Part shown: piece after piece, positions 42,136-52,142 of the stretch
Numbering within the stretch: position 1 is the stretch's first letter
Layout of the letters: each line of letters starts with the position of its first letter
Source: Symbiodinium sp. CCMP2592
Lineage: Eukaryota > Sar > Dinophyceae > Suessiales > Symbiodiniaceae
DNA: 64,000 nt
Direction of reading: 5' to 3'
NCBI GenBank assembly: GCA_905221615.1
Contig: CAJNDT010002001.1
Coordinates: 1,419,881-1,483,880, forward strand
Translations under genes and position numbers: made by a program
Notes under the pieces: model-generated
What the model was told of the DNA's origin: nothing
Databases searched by the model: none
The model's input: the letters and a program-made list of their open reading frames with translations, nothing else

Positions 42136-42215
42136 GGCTCCATAGTAGTTCCTTTTTGGGGACTACCTTACAGGATCCTAAGTAGGAACCCTCCAAAAGG
42201 AATTACTATAGAGCC
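42136..42215. mobile_element. Palindromic mini-element, family A, copy 3
   Basis: GGCTCCATAGTAGTTCCTTT at the left, AAAAGGAATTACTATAGAGCC at the right (complementary with few mismatches). Loop TACCTTACAGGATCCTAAGT. Confidence 0.75.
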
Positions 42216-43753
42216 CATGGCTCTCTCACTTGCCTCAGTTGGGCTCTACCGCTCAGTGGAGCTGCACTGCCCTTTGTGGCTCTTCGGCTGCAGCCAACGT
42301 CGGCAAGATGCCGCGCTCTAGAGGTTGTCAGGGATGAACTTGAGCAACGTGTTCCTCCCTGCAAAACTATTGTGTTCTGATCCCAAATTCACGACACAGT
42401 GGGGGCTACGGCTGCGGCTATAAGCTGCCTGATACTCCTAGCCGTGGTCACTATGTCTGAGCTTTCCCAGATTGAGAAGAAAGAACAAGTATATCGAAAC
42501 AGTGAACCCCAAGAATTGGAGAGCAAAGAGGGACTCCATTGCCCATGGGTCTGGCGTGTGATAGTGTGGTGACATTGGTGGGGCTGCTATGTGTTGTTCG
42601 TCTGGAGGGCCGGTGTCAAACTTAACAAAGGCACAGCGAAGCCACATGTGACATGAGCAGCCCCGCAGATTTGAAGCATCCCGTTGTCTTGTTTGTTAAA
42701 TGAAGAGCGATGATAACGCATCAAGCTTCAACGTGTGGTGCCACTGGTGATTCTAATGCATTCCAAGAAGCAGTCAACAGTTTCGGGGTTCCTTATTCGA
42801 GTTAAATTGTATTATGATGAGCCCCAAAACCCTATTCTAATAAATGGCAGAAATTGGCAGCACTCGAACTTCAATCGGACTGCCTACAGACAGTCAACGG
42901 AACAAGGCGATTGACGGCATGTTGAGCCTGTTTTTTCCATCCCGGTGCAGCCAGACATGTGTAAACACGAAGCGCATTCTGAATTGGTGTTGACTTTGTG
43001 ATTATTGCAAGCATTGTGACTATTGCAAGCAAGCAGTATTCAACTCGAGCCGACTTAAGATTCAGCACGGCTCACTCCAATGATACCCACTTGATCCCAC
43101 TTGTTGCACCTAGCATGCTTGTTGTGGTTATCATTGTTGTTGTTTTTCGTTTTATTCGTGCTCTCGTTGTGACGTATCAATTCAGGTTTGTGTTTTGTTC
43201 TGCTCAAAGCAACAAGTGCGCAGAACATACTTGCAAAGAGGCAATACAAAAAAACATAACATGCATTAGTTAGTAAGTAGTAGAATCGCATTCTATCAAG
43301 CAACATCGATGGCAGTAGCAGTTACCTTTTCCTAAGCGATGAACGCAAGGACAACTTCCACCCACATAGTAGTACCAAAAGGACGTATACCATAATCATC
43401 CTCACCACCATCATCATCACCATCATTCTCATTCTCATCATCACCGTCATCATTCCCATTCTCATGCTGAAATTAGCATTCACACGAGAGCCCTCCAGCC
43501 AGCAGCATGCACTCGTAGGCTTGTCGCAATATCCTTTGACGATGCAATGCCCTGTTTGTGGCCCAAGCTAGAGCAGCGTGGACTACGGACTTTGAAATGC
43601 AGTGAATTGAAATCTGCAGCCAACGGGACTTTCCAACGATTTCATGAACCAAGAGGGCTTTGCGCTTGGGTGGGCTAGCCCCTGGCCATGTGCCGGCATC
43701 CCGGCTTCAATTGCACAGTCATAGTCCGCATATTTGTGAAAGGCGTGTGAGCC
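42216..43753. other. Upstream region of the PP2C gene, no other gene supported
   Basis: Open frames are short. A CAT/CATT microsatellite lies at 43393-43465. No TATA-like or other promoter motif can be called; dinoflagellate promoters are poorly defined. No trans-splice leader sequence is evident upstream of the ATG. Confidence 0.35.
43393..43465. repeat. Degenerate (CAT)n/(CATT)n microsatellite
   Basis: CATCATCACCATCATTCTCATT-type units. Confidence 0.75.
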
Positions 43754-44677
43754 ATGGGCAACTTGTGCCCGTGCTGTGGAGCACGGGAGAAAGATCCACC
43801 CTTGCTGCCAGACTACGCCTCGGGTGGTAATTCTCAGCACGGGTTTGCCCTAGCAAAGAATGACAGAGTGCGCATGGAAGACGCTGTATCCATTAGCGAT
43901 AATGTTGCGGGACGCGCCTGCTTCGCTGTGTTCGATGGGCACGGAGGCGAGAAGGCAACAGTACTAGCCAAGCAGTTCCTGCCACTACAACTGGACAAGC
44001 ATCTGGAACAAGGGAGCAGCAGAGAAGAAGCCGCACATCAAGCGTTCGCAGCAGTCGACGAGCTGATGCAGAAAGAGCTGGAAGAGGAGGCTAAAGTTTT
44101 GACAGCCGGTACTTCGTCCGGAACAGTTGCCTGCATTGCGCTCCTTCAGGAAGACGAGCTCCTCCTTTTGAACCTGGGGGACTGCAGAGCAGTTGTATGC
44201 GAGAACGGAAAGGTTGGCACAACGACGCGAGACCACCACCCCGACAAGAACGATCAGGAGAAGCAGCGCTTGGAGGAGCTCGGCGTCTGCGTCGAGGGCG
44301 GTTACGTCGATGGGAAGGTACAAGTCTCTCGGGCCCTTGGGGACATTGTGGACAAGACAGGACAAAAGATCCTGGGCCTCAGCAACACACCTGACGTGAC
44401 CAGCATCGAGGTTAAGAAAACGACAGAATTCGTCATCCTGGCCACCGACGGAGTCTGGGACGGCTTGCGCGAGCAACTTGCTATCACCACCGCCAGGAAG
44501 GTCTTGCGGGAGAGCAAATCAGTAGAGGAAGCTGCCAAAGCAGTGCTGGAAGCAGCTGGCAAGGCTACGAAGGCCGACAACGCAGCAGTGATTGTCGTGG
44601 CGCTCAACATCCCAGAGCCGCTCCCTAAAAGGGATGCGCCCCCGAGCCGATTCCGGCGGAACTCCAAGACGGAGTGA
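43754..44677 (+). CDS. PP2C-family protein phosphatase, single exon
   Basis: Metal-dependent Ser/Thr phosphatase (PPM/PP2C), 307 residues, ATG to TGA without introns. Motifs in order: RMEDA, FAVFDGHGG (metal-binding Asp), AGTSSGTVACIAL, NLGDCRAVV, DHHPDKNDQEKQRLEELG, VQVSRALGD, PDVTSIEV, ILATDGVWD (metal-binding Asp) and KADNAAVIVVAL. The DHHPDK loop is the family's D.KP/D.HP segment. All core residues seem kept, so it is probably active. Its length is that of a minimal catalytic domain. The N-terminus MGNLCPCCG is a strong N-myristoylation context (Gly2) with Cys5, Cys7 and Cys8 as palmitoylation candidates, predicting membrane anchoring. A short basic Ser/Arg tail (SRFRRNSKTE) could be regulatory. 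Being intronless among exon-rich genes, it could be a retroposed copy, but no A tail or leader relic is seen. Confidence 0.93.
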   Translation: MGNLCPCCGAREKDPPLLPDYASGGNSQHGFALAKNDRVRMEDAVSISDNVAGRACFAVFDGHGGEKATVLAKQFLPLQLDKHLEQGSSREEAAHQAFAAVDELMQKELEEEAKVLTAGTSSGTVACIALLQEDELLLLNLGDCRAVVCENGKVGTTTRDHHPDKNDQEKQRLEELGVCVEGGYVDGKVQVSRALGDIVDKTGQKILGLSNTPDVTSIEVKKTTEFVILATDGVWDGLREQLAITTARKVLRESKSVEEAAKAVLEAAGKATKADNAAVIVVALNIPEPLPKRDAPPSRFRRNSKTE

Positions 44678-45070
44678 TGCCATGATGCCATCGATTCATG
44701 TTTCAAGTGCATGCCATAGATGCCTCGCAGGTCTATGCCCGCTGTTCCACGAGGCATCGCCACATTCGCCACCTAACCATTTGAAGGAATTTGACAACAC
44801 AGGCTCCTCCGACCCCTGCAAAAGATCCACAGGATGCATTTTCCAGCAATTTCGGGGCAATGGAGTACCAACCGCTCAATCCCAATCTCAGGTTTCAAAC
44901 GTGACGCACCATCACAAAACCCCGTTTGTCCTCTCACGATCTGCAGGATAGAGGCTCTGAGCTTCGATATTAAACATTTGATAAAGAGTTCTGGCGTCTA
45001 GGTTGGCGGACTTAAGCCGTGGGGTACCGGTTAAGGGGAGTTGAATGCTACCCCTAAACCCTAAATTGAA
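44678..45070. other. 3' flank of PP2C
   Basis: No AATAAA near the stop (dinoflagellate genes often lack it). CCCCTAAACCCTAAATTG at 45051-45068 is a short telomere-like motif. Confidence 0.35.
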
Positions 45071-45107
45071 CCCCCCCCCCCCCCCCCCCCCCCCCCCAAA
45101 CCGCCGA
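45071..45107. repeat. Poly(C) run, 37 bases
   Basis: An uninterrupted C tract, next to CCCTAAA motifs on the left. Its exact length could be an assembly effect. Confidence 0.9.
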
Positions 45108-45179
45108 GAGTGCCGCCGACCATTTTACATGGGCTCCTCGAGGCTCGGACCGAGGACCCTGGCCGAGTGTCCCATCAGA

Positions 45180-45392
45180 AGGGTTTTGGGGTTTTAGGGT
45201 TTAGGATAATTTGGTGTTTTAGGGTTTAGGCTTTAAAATATTTTAGGGTTTTAGGGTTTAGGATATTTTAGGGTTTAGGGTTTAGGACATTTTAGGGCTT
45301 TAGGGTTTAGGATATTTTGGGGTTTTAGGGTTTTAGGGTTTAGGACATTTTAGGGTTTTAGGGTTTAGGGTTTTAGGGTTTAGGGTTTAGGG
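45180..45392. repeat. Interstitial telomere-like array (TTTAGGG-type)
   Basis: Degenerate units (TTTTAGGG, TTTAGGA, ATTTTAGGG) over about 210 bases, G-rich strand on plus. Confidence 0.9.
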
Positions 45393-45767
45393 GCGCGAGG
45401 ACTGTAGTGATGCCGGCCAGCCAATAGCCTCTCTGACCTTAGAATCCCTCATCGTTGTGGGACTTGGGTCTGACTTGGGGGGGGGTCTGGCCAGTCCTAG
45501 AAGGGGACCTGCCCCAACTTCCGGAAGCTTGGTCATAGTTGGGTAACATCTTACATTTTTGGGGGTACTTAAACCCAATAAGGAATAGAAATTAAGATTT
45601 TTAATCCTATCCCAACCATGAACTAGGAAGAAGGTTTTAGGGGCCCAGGGCCTCTTGGGCCGTCGCGGCCACCGCGTGCACACTGTATACACATCCTAAA
45701 CGGGCGGGTCGTTCTGGGCAGTGTTCACTGTCACACCGGGGCGACCAATGCCATTTATCAGGCAGCT

Positions 45768-48278
45768 GTGATCCAGTTTGCACGCTCATGCCCGAACAAA
45801 TGGCGTCAATACCCTCTCCTTCTTGGATCAGATGCGAATGAAGAACCAACCTGGTTTGCGGGGGAGAACGATAGAGGAGAACTTGCAGGAGGGTCGAGTA
45901 ACCTCAATGAGCTGACCCATCAGCTCCAAGAACTTGGGGTGAGACCGATACCGCCTCGTCAAACGCAGTGGTCTGTTCCCACTCACTTCCCGAGAGACTC
46001 ATCTCGAAGAGGCAGACAGATCGACATCATGTGGGCGAGATCGGTGGAACTTTCGGATGTCACCATTGATGCGGATAGGCGACATGTTGTAGGAACTGAC
46101 CATGCTTTAGTCATGTGTGATCTCTTCTCGCGGAACAGCTCGTCCTTCCAGTGGGGCAATGATTCAAGGCCTCGCTTCATAGTTGGAGAAGTTCCGCATA
46201 CTGAGATTGTGGATGTTGAGGATGTCGTCCAACTGGCAAAGAGCTGCACCCGACCTCGACATGCACTGTCCTATCAGGACCCGCCTGAAGTCAAGGACAT
46301 GATTCGTGCTGCCAAGCAGAACAACGACCCCAAGGCCTGGAAAAGGGTTCACAAAGTACGACGCCGTGCCCGACGTGATTGGGAGAATGACCGACTCTCC
46401 AAGATCCTCCATGGGGACTGGTTCCAATACCGTGCTCTTCAAAGTGAGCGGACCAGACGACGAGGATGGTGGGGCCGCATGCTGGAGAACAGGTCGTCCA
46501 CCGAGAACACAGCGCTTGTTCAGCAACATCTTGAGGCCAAGCTTGTGAATGAGTATGGCGATGACTGGGACGATCTATTGCAACAGCAAATTGATGCCAT
46601 TGAAATTTGGGATGAGTTTGTTGTCTTCACGATTCTGGAAGCACGGGGGGTCTTACAAGACATGAAAGTCGCGAGTGCAGTTGGGCCAGACGGGATCAGC
46701 GTGTCGTTCTTACGAGCTGCAATGAGTGATGACTGTGTGGGGCCTCAGATCTTGGAGCTCATCAATCATATTGTGAGGAACCTGGAGCTACCTGCACACT
46801 GGGATGACAATTTCTTAGCTCTGCTCGCCAAGTGTGATATTCCAACGAGGGCGGGTGACTTGAGGCCTATATGCATTAGCTCTGCCTTTCATAAGATGAT
46901 CACCAAGATGGTCTGCAGCCGAACCCTTCCACTGCTTCGCACGGGATCCAAAATCTCTGGGTGCGGCAAGGGACGACAGGCAGCTGATGTCATCGGGGCA
47001 GCCACCAGAATTCGGGACGTCACGCAGGAATGGAAATTGGGGACCCTGTTGTGCAAACTGGACATCTCAGGTGCGTTTGATAGGGTCGACAGGCAGAAAA
47101 TCGTGGAATTTCTGAAAGACAGACTCGCTCATCAAGATGTCGACCACGAGCTGCGATACCTCATGGCCCAGCTACGCACGTACAGCTTGATAGGACAAGT
47201 GCCGGGAGGACAAGAGATTCGACTCAGACCCAACATTGGTATAAAACAAGGCGCTCCCGAGAGCGCGGAGGTGTTCGGACTTGTCATGGATGCGATTCTC
47301 ACTAAACTCGTCAGCCATTCTAAGTGGCAGGAGTTTGGGGCGATTTTTCCAGGCTTGGATCTTCCTCTCGTGTTCTATCAGGACGATATCTTTGTGATCG
47401 AGAGCGAGCTCGGTCGCCTGGGAAGAAGGATTAACGTTCTCGAGAAATACCTGGCTCAACATGGGTTGAAATTAGCTGCGGAGAAAACGAAAATCATTGC
47501 TTCGGGCGAATACCGTGGTGCCAGGAAAGTTCGAGTGGGTGACAATGTGTTTGAGATTTCGGCTCCGACTGAGTCTGTCAAAGTGCTGGGTGTCTCCTTC
47601 TCCCTGCAAGCCTCGTCCAGCCAACAAGCCAGAGAACTGCTACAGCGTACTCGTGCAGCTGCAGCTGTGCATAGAGGACTCCTTCGCGGTCGGGCGAGTT
47701 GGGAGAAGAAGGCCAACATGATACGCATCCTGGTTGAATCGCAGTTTGCCTGGACAGGTGGCGCCCTTCATTGGGCCAGTGAGGATCTACGACAAGCCAA
47801 CACAATCCAACTGCACACGTTGCGGAGCTCCTTTCGGATTGGACGACAATCTGGGGAGAGCTGGCAGGAGTGGAACTCTCGCAGTCTCCGTCAATGTAGG
47901 GCTTGGCTTGCAGCTACCTCCCGACCTAGGTGGTCCACTAGCATCCTCACGTTGCAGCACACGCTCCATGGTCACTGGGCACGAAGGACAGAGATGCTTC
48001 CCACGGGTCGTAAGGTCCCTTGCCTCACTATGCGAACACTTTCATGGAAATCCACGCAATGGTGGCGAGAGCAACAGCTACTAAGTGATACCGTTGGAGC
48101 CCGTCATCCTGGGCGTTTCTATGCCAGCAATGTCGAAAGACAACTGTCGGATGCGCACGGGGTGAAATGGGCTGAACTCGCGCAAGACCGCCACAGATGG
48201 TCTCGTGAACGTGCGGGATACCTAGCCATGTGGGATGTTAAGTGGTGTAAGGGGCGACAGTTGGCCCTTCGCTACTAA
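45768..48278 (+). CDS. LINE ORF2, partial: EEP endonuclease C-terminal half plus reverse transcriptase
   Basis: 836 codons from a GTG. The frame continues upstream at least to about 45690, so this is not the real start. EEP motifs left: LLGSDAN (residues 18-24), RQIDIMW (about 86) and GTDHALVMCDL (Asp111). The N-terminal EEP motifs (N and E of the active site) are absent. RT: LRPICISSAFHKM, motif A KLDISGAFD (D432), motif B GIKQGAPESAEVF (about 491), motif C FYQDD (D539, D540) and motif D AEKTKII. Thumb and C-terminal region continue to TAA 48276-48278. There is no zinc finger and no RNase H. Sequence in all motifs differs from the LINE at 6.69 kb, so the two are separate lineages. The RT is uninterrupted, but with half the endonuclease gone the copy should be non-autonomous. 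Confidence 0.85.
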   Translation: MIQFARSCPNKWRQYPLLLGSDANEEPTWFAGENDRGELAGGSSNLNELTHQLQELGVRPIPPRQTQWSVPTHFPRDSSRRGRQIDIMWARSVELSDVTIDADRRHVVGTDHALVMCDLFSRNSSSFQWGNDSRPRFIVGEVPHTEIVDVEDVVQLAKSCTRPRHALSYQDPPEVKDMIRAAKQNNDPKAWKRVHKVRRRARRDWENDRLSKILHGDWFQYRALQSERTRRRGWWGRMLENRSSTENTALVQQHLEAKLVNEYGDDWDDLLQQQIDAIEIWDEFVVFTILEARGVLQDMKVASAVGPDGISVSFLRAAMSDDCVGPQILELINHIVRNLELPAHWDDNFLALLAKCDIPTRAGDLRPICISSAFHKMITKMVCSRTLPLLRTGSKISGCGKGRQAADVIGAATRIRDVTQEWKLGTLLCKLDISGAFDRVDRQKIVEFLKDRLAHQDVDHELRYLMAQLRTYSLIGQVPGGQEIRLRPNIGIKQGAPESAEVFGLVMDAILTKLVSHSKWQEFGAIFPGLDLPLVFYQDDIFVIESELGRLGRRINVLEKYLAQHGLKLAAEKTKIIASGEYRGARKVRVGDNVFEISAPTESVKVLGVSFSLQASSSQQARELLQRTRAAAAVHRGLLRGRASWEKKANMIRILVESQFAWTGGALHWASEDLRQANTIQLHTLRSSFRIGRQSGESWQEWNSRSLRQCRAWLAATSRPRWSTSILTLQHTLHGHWARRTEMLPTGRKVPCLTMRTLSWKSTQWWREQQLLSDTVGARHPGRFYASNVERQLSDAHGVKWAELAQDRHRWSRERAGYLAMWDVKWCKGRQLALRY

Positions 48279-48604
48279 ATCTTTACCAGCTCGAAGTGCG
48301 AGGCGAATGAAACCGGCTGTATTCCAGCAGGCTGACCACCTCAACTCTCGAGTTGACAGGGCGAATTTCGTGAACCTTCATGATGGATGTGTCTTGCCTT
48401 CTTTGCATGTCTTGGCGCCTCCATGTACATCTTCGAGTTCACATGTTTTCACATTCAGTTTGATGATAAGATCACACCATGTGCCGCCTGAACCTGCTCT
48501 TTCTCTGCGAAGCTTAGAACTTTGCAACCAGCAACTTCCGACCAAAGCTACTAGGCTCGAGGTATCTTGGAAACCTTGCTTTTGGCCTCCTTTTCTTCGT
48601 GTTC

Positions 48605-51124
48605 ATGGCTCGCCTTGGCGCTGGAACCTGGCTTGTAGGCTGGCTGCTCCTGGGCGACGTGGCCGGTACGACGAGTGCACCCTTGCCGGCTCCTGCCCTG
48701 CCCGGCTCAGAACATCCTGTTCTACCTGGCCCTGGACTTCATGCTGCAGCTCCTGTACAAGCTCCGGAACAACCTCAAGGACTACCACCTGCTCTACCTG
48801 GCCCCGCACTTTCAGTTCTCCCCGGCCCTGGACTTTCTGCTACTACTCCTGTACAAGCTCCGGGACAACCTCCTGTGACAGCATCATCGTCCTCGTCGAC
48901 TCCTCCCACACCTTCGGTCGGGACTCAACCTACTCTTGGCCAGCCGTCGTCTCCTGCGTGCTCGACGGCTGCTTTAGCTGACCGCTGTGACAACCCTCCA
49001 AGTGCACCTGCCACCAATCGGCAGTGGACGGCTGCAGAGGTTGCGATGGTGGCTGCAGAAGCCTGGGGAGAGGTTGAGTGGAGTGGATCCAACACCTACG
49101 TCTGTGCGTGGGACGAGAACATCAGCCTTGCCTTGCACAAGGAAACCTTGGAAGAAGTTGAAGAGTGGCCCTGGCCAGACAGGGTAAACCAGGCCACTGT
49201 TCAGCCTCATCCGTCGATGTCCACATCGGCCTCTTCGTCATGGGAGATGCCGACAACTCCGCCTTTGCCTGAAAGCATGCCGGTCCCCTTTGACATGGAT
49301 CGTCCGTGCACTCCCCTGCCACAAGCACAGAACAAGTTGCACGAGGGTGAAACAAGTGCGAACTGGTGGGAAGCAGTGAGAGACAAGCGGCAACTACGTG
49401 GACAAGCAGGCCCCCGACTTCCTTCCGGTCAAGGCCAACACGCCGAGGATGTGGGATTCACCTCTCGGTTTGGAACTGTGCGGGAGGGTCGCGACCGATG
49501 GCACCATGCAGATGGAACAGTGCGCAATCGCAGGCGGGAGAGACTCGCGAGTGAACAACACGAGGATGCCTTGAGGGTGGATACTGTCGGCGTTGTGAAC
49601 ACCTCAGCGGGAAACCAATGTGAGGCCACTTCGTCTTCTACCTGCACGGCCTCCTCGTGGGCGACTCCTACCTGGGAAACTGCTTCGTCATCTACCTGCA
49701 CGGCCCCCTCGTGGGTGACAACGCCTTCTACATGGACGGCAAACATCTCGGCACCCTCGCCAGGGACTTCCGACCCGACGGCATGTGATGATGTGGCTGG
49801 GCAGAATGATGAGACAACGGACCGGAGAGAGGAAGAGATACTCAGCTTTCATGTCACGGGAGCCTCCTTTTCGTCTACGGGAGGAGCTCAAGTTCATGCA
49901 GTCACATTCTATGGGGAGAAGTTTCGCGTGGCGGCTGACCCCCAACAGATGGACCCTGTTCAGGACGACTCAACTACTGCGGGGGAAGAGGGCGATGATG
50001 TGGAGGAGGAGCATGATGGTGGCACAAGCTCGGACTCTTCCAACGCAGGCTTCTATCGCCAAGGAATATGGGTACCAAGACCGCGTACAAAAGAAGAGAT
50101 GAGGAGACACCAAGGAGGACGCGGAGCTCAACGCCTCAAGAGACGGCACGAACGCATGCAACAATATCTTGAAGGCAACTGGAAGCCCTCTTGGTTGGTG
50201 ACATACATGAAGGAGCGAGATGCCAGAAGGGCAGCTGGAGTACTTCCTCAGCTTCCTGAACATCAGGAGATGGAGCAAGAGCAGCCTTCGCATAATCCTA
50301 CTGTACTTGCTGTTGACCTGCAGCCGGAGAACACGCCGGAGACCTTGACTACCCTATCCTCAACTACGAGTCGAAGCAAGCGTGAGGCATTCAGTCCAGC
50401 CGAAGTACACCACGCGCGCGGAGACTGGAATGATGATCAAGCCCCACATGAAGAAAGCTTGGAATGGGGGACAGCTTCCTGGAGCTCGACCTGGTGGAGT
50501 TCTTCTACCCCCACGGCCTCTACAAATTCTACGACATCTTCATGGTGGACATCCTCAGATACTGCAACGTCGTCGTCGTGGTGGACAACCGAATGGGATA
50601 ACTGGCCACAGCAGGGACAACAACCCATGACGGAGGCGTTCCCCAATGCCTGGAGTGTTCCCTGGGGATATGGACGTGGGCAAGGCTGGAACTGGCAGGA
50701 AACCTCTACGTCCACGACCAGCACGAGCCAGGTCCTGCCGAACTTTGGTTTGTTTCCAGAAGTGAGACCCGCCCGACCTTACAGAGAGGACAATCTCATG
50801 GCACTTCGAGACTCTGAAATGGCGCTGCTTCAAGAGCATGGCGTCACGGGTGGAGTCATCCGCCGAGTTAGTGACCTACTACGTGCACTTGACGATCAAC
50901 AGGAACGGGGACTAGGACCAGAGAGTCGTTGGGCACTTGCTCGCAACCTTGACAGAGTAAATGAAGCGCTTCAGGCAATGACGGGCATAGTTCATGTCCT
51001 TGGACGTCGCCTTCGACCACGGGGAGTTCTACCAGTACAACGGATTCCCGCAAGGGAAGTGGATCGACTTCGGGATTCGTCACTTCATGTGGGGGCGACA
51101 GTTCGGGTATATGTTACGAGATAG
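48605..51124 (+). CDS. Long Ser/Thr/Pro/Trp-rich open frame (unrecognised)
   Basis: About 840 codons. The first ATG (48605) gives MARLGAGTWLVGWLLLGDVA, resembling a signal peptide. Then come Pro/Ala/Gly repeats (LPGPGLHAAAPVQAPEQP and LPGPGLSATTPVQAPGQP), Ser/Thr/Trp-rich blocks (SSSTCTASSWATPTWETASS; SSTWWSSSTPTASTNSTTSS; TSSSWWTTEWDNWPQQGQQ), a charged block (RRHQGGRGAQRLKRRHERMQ) and a more ordinary C-terminal segment (LRDSEMALLQEHGVTGGVIR; ALARNLDRVNEALQAMTGIV). After about 50990 the frame looks disrupted and the continuation is in another frame (50994-51998), suggesting a frameshift. No known domain. It could be an accessory ORF of the LINE, an ORF1-like protein of another element, or a decayed host gene. 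Confidence 0.45.
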   Translation: MARLGAGTWLVGWLLLGDVAGTTSAPLPAPALPGSEHPVLPGPGLHAAAPVQAPEQPQGLPPALPGPALSVLPGPGLSATTPVQAPGQPPVTASSSSSTPPTPSVGTQPTLGQPSSPACSTAALADRCDNPPSAPATNRQWTAAEVAMVAAEAWGEVEWSGSNTYVCAWDENISLALHKETLEEVEEWPWPDRVNQATVQPHPSMSTSASSSWEMPTTPPLPESMPVPFDMDRPCTPLPQAQNKLHEGETSANWWEAVRDKRQLRGQAGPRLPSGQGQHAEDVGFTSRFGTVREGRDRWHHADGTVRNRRRERLASEQHEDALRVDTVGVVNTSAGNQCEATSSSTCTASSWATPTWETASSSTCTAPSWVTTPSTWTANISAPSPGTSDPTACDDVAGQNDETTDRREEEILSFHVTGASFSSTGGAQVHAVTFYGEKFRVAADPQQMDPVQDDSTTAGEEGDDVEEEHDGGTSSDSSNAGFYRQGIWVPRPRTKEEMRRHQGGRGAQRLKRRHERMQQYLEGNWKPSWLVTYMKERDARRAAGVLPQLPEHQEMEQEQPSHNPTVLAVDLQPENTPETLTTLSSTTSRSKREAFSPAEVHHARGDWNDDQAPHEESLEWGTASWSSTWWSSSTPTASTNSTTSSWWTSSDTATSSSWWTTEWDNWPQQGQQPMTEAFPNAWSVPWGYGRGQGWNWQETSTSTTSTSQVLPNFGLFPEVRPARPYREDNLMALRDSEMALLQEHGVTGGVIRRVSDLLRALDDQQERGLGPESRWALARNLDRVNEALQAMTGIVHVLGRRLRPRGVLPVQRIPAREVDRLRDSSLHVGATVRVYVTR

Positions 51125-51998
51125 CATGGAGGTCTATCTTTCGATCTCGCTGCAACCAGGAGAAGGGGAAGGAGAAGCTGTTTCGCCGCCGTCCCAAGTG
51201 AACTCTGACGAGGAGGGTTCAGCAGCTAATGGGGGAATGGCTGAGCGGACCCGCTCACGATCTAGATCGAGAACCAGAGATGGCCGGCCTTCGTCAAACC
51301 ACAGTTCCGGCGCTCCCTCAGACTGTGACAGCGAGTGGGCGCTCAACTCTGAGGGCGAAATGCAGCATATTCCTGCCTCCCAACCTGGCGACCCCGTGAA
51401 TGGTCCTCCCCCTCCTGTACCTGTCAACCTACCTGTCAACCTACCTGCGGGCGCTGTCACCTTACCACCGACCGGAATCTGGCGGGAGCCTGAAATGGTG
51501 GAGGAGGAAGAGATCACGGAGCCAATGGGGGAAGTTACCACTACTGGGATGACTTCGGCGAGTCCGACTTCGACCTCTACTACTTCCATAACCCAGTGGT
51601 GGGCCATGGTGAAGAATGACGAGCTCCCTTGGCCTCTCAATGCGACGGATGATGGCCATCTACCTGCTTGCTGGTGGAAGGGGACAGGTGACTGGATGGA
51701 TAATTTGCTCGGTGAGACTGTATCCCTGATGCAGCTGCAGGGAATCACTTTGGTCCAAGGATTTCGTCCTCGACAACCTCTACGACATCTACCACCTCCT
51801 CCGCTCCGGCAGCAACTGATCAGACTGGTGGCAACCGTCCGACTTGGCCCGCAGACCATGTTCGTGATTGTGTCAACACTGGCATGGTGCAAGGCACGAG
51901 GATTGACACCATGGAAGCGATTCGACGTATGCTCGACCGGCAGCGAAGGCTTATGCACATGGACCGCTTACTTCGTGACGCTGTGGAGGAGGCCCTAG
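50994..51998 (+). CDS. Continuation frame with SR-type repeats, frameshifted
   Basis: The frame from about 51120 contains RTRSRSRSRTRDGRPSSN, PVNLPVNLPAG (a 12-base tandem duplication at 51421-51444), STSTTSITQWWAMVKNDELP and WWKGTGDWMDNLLGETVS. From about 51755 the natural reading moves to a third frame (STTSTTSTTSSAPAATDQTG; MEAIRRMLDRQRRLMHMDRL; DAVEEALGWLQVPPF) that ends at about 52051. Two frame switches in 1 kb indicate a decayed gene, or an assembly error, rather than an intact CDS. The upstream 50994-51110 part of this frame overlaps the previous ORF and is probably not coding. Confidence 0.35.
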   Translation: MSLDVAFDHGEFYQYNGFPQGKWIDFGIRHFMWGRQFGYMLRDSMEVYLSISLQPGEGEGEAVSPPSQVNSDEEGSAANGGMAERTRSRSRSRTRDGRPSSNHSSGAPSDCDSEWALNSEGEMQHIPASQPGDPVNGPPPPVPVNLPVNLPAGAVTLPPTGIWREPEMVEEEEITEPMGEVTTTGMTSASPTSTSTTSITQWWAMVKNDELPWPLNATDDGHLPACWWKGTGDWMDNLLGETVSLMQLQGITLVQGFRPRQPLRHLPPPPLRQQLIRLVATVRLGPQTMFVIVSTLAWCKARGLTPWKRFDVCSTGSEGLCTWTAYFVTLWRRP

Positions 51999-52142
51999 GG
52001 TGGTTACAAGTACCCCCTTTCTGCGGTACCAATGAATGCGGGGATGCTTGAGCGCAACATCCTTGGAACCGTGACGCACGAGTCCACCTATGGTTCAGGT
52101 GCCTCTTCGTCTGCAGAGACTCACTGGGTGTCCAATCCGTAA

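Noticed and set aside
43727-43745. CCGCATATTTGTGAAAGG upstream of PP2C as a possible spliced-leader relic.
   Set aside because: Similarity to the leader requires several gaps and mismatches.
45180-45392. True chromosome end.
   Set aside because: The array is short and degenerate, and unique sequence continues on both sides, so it is interstitial.
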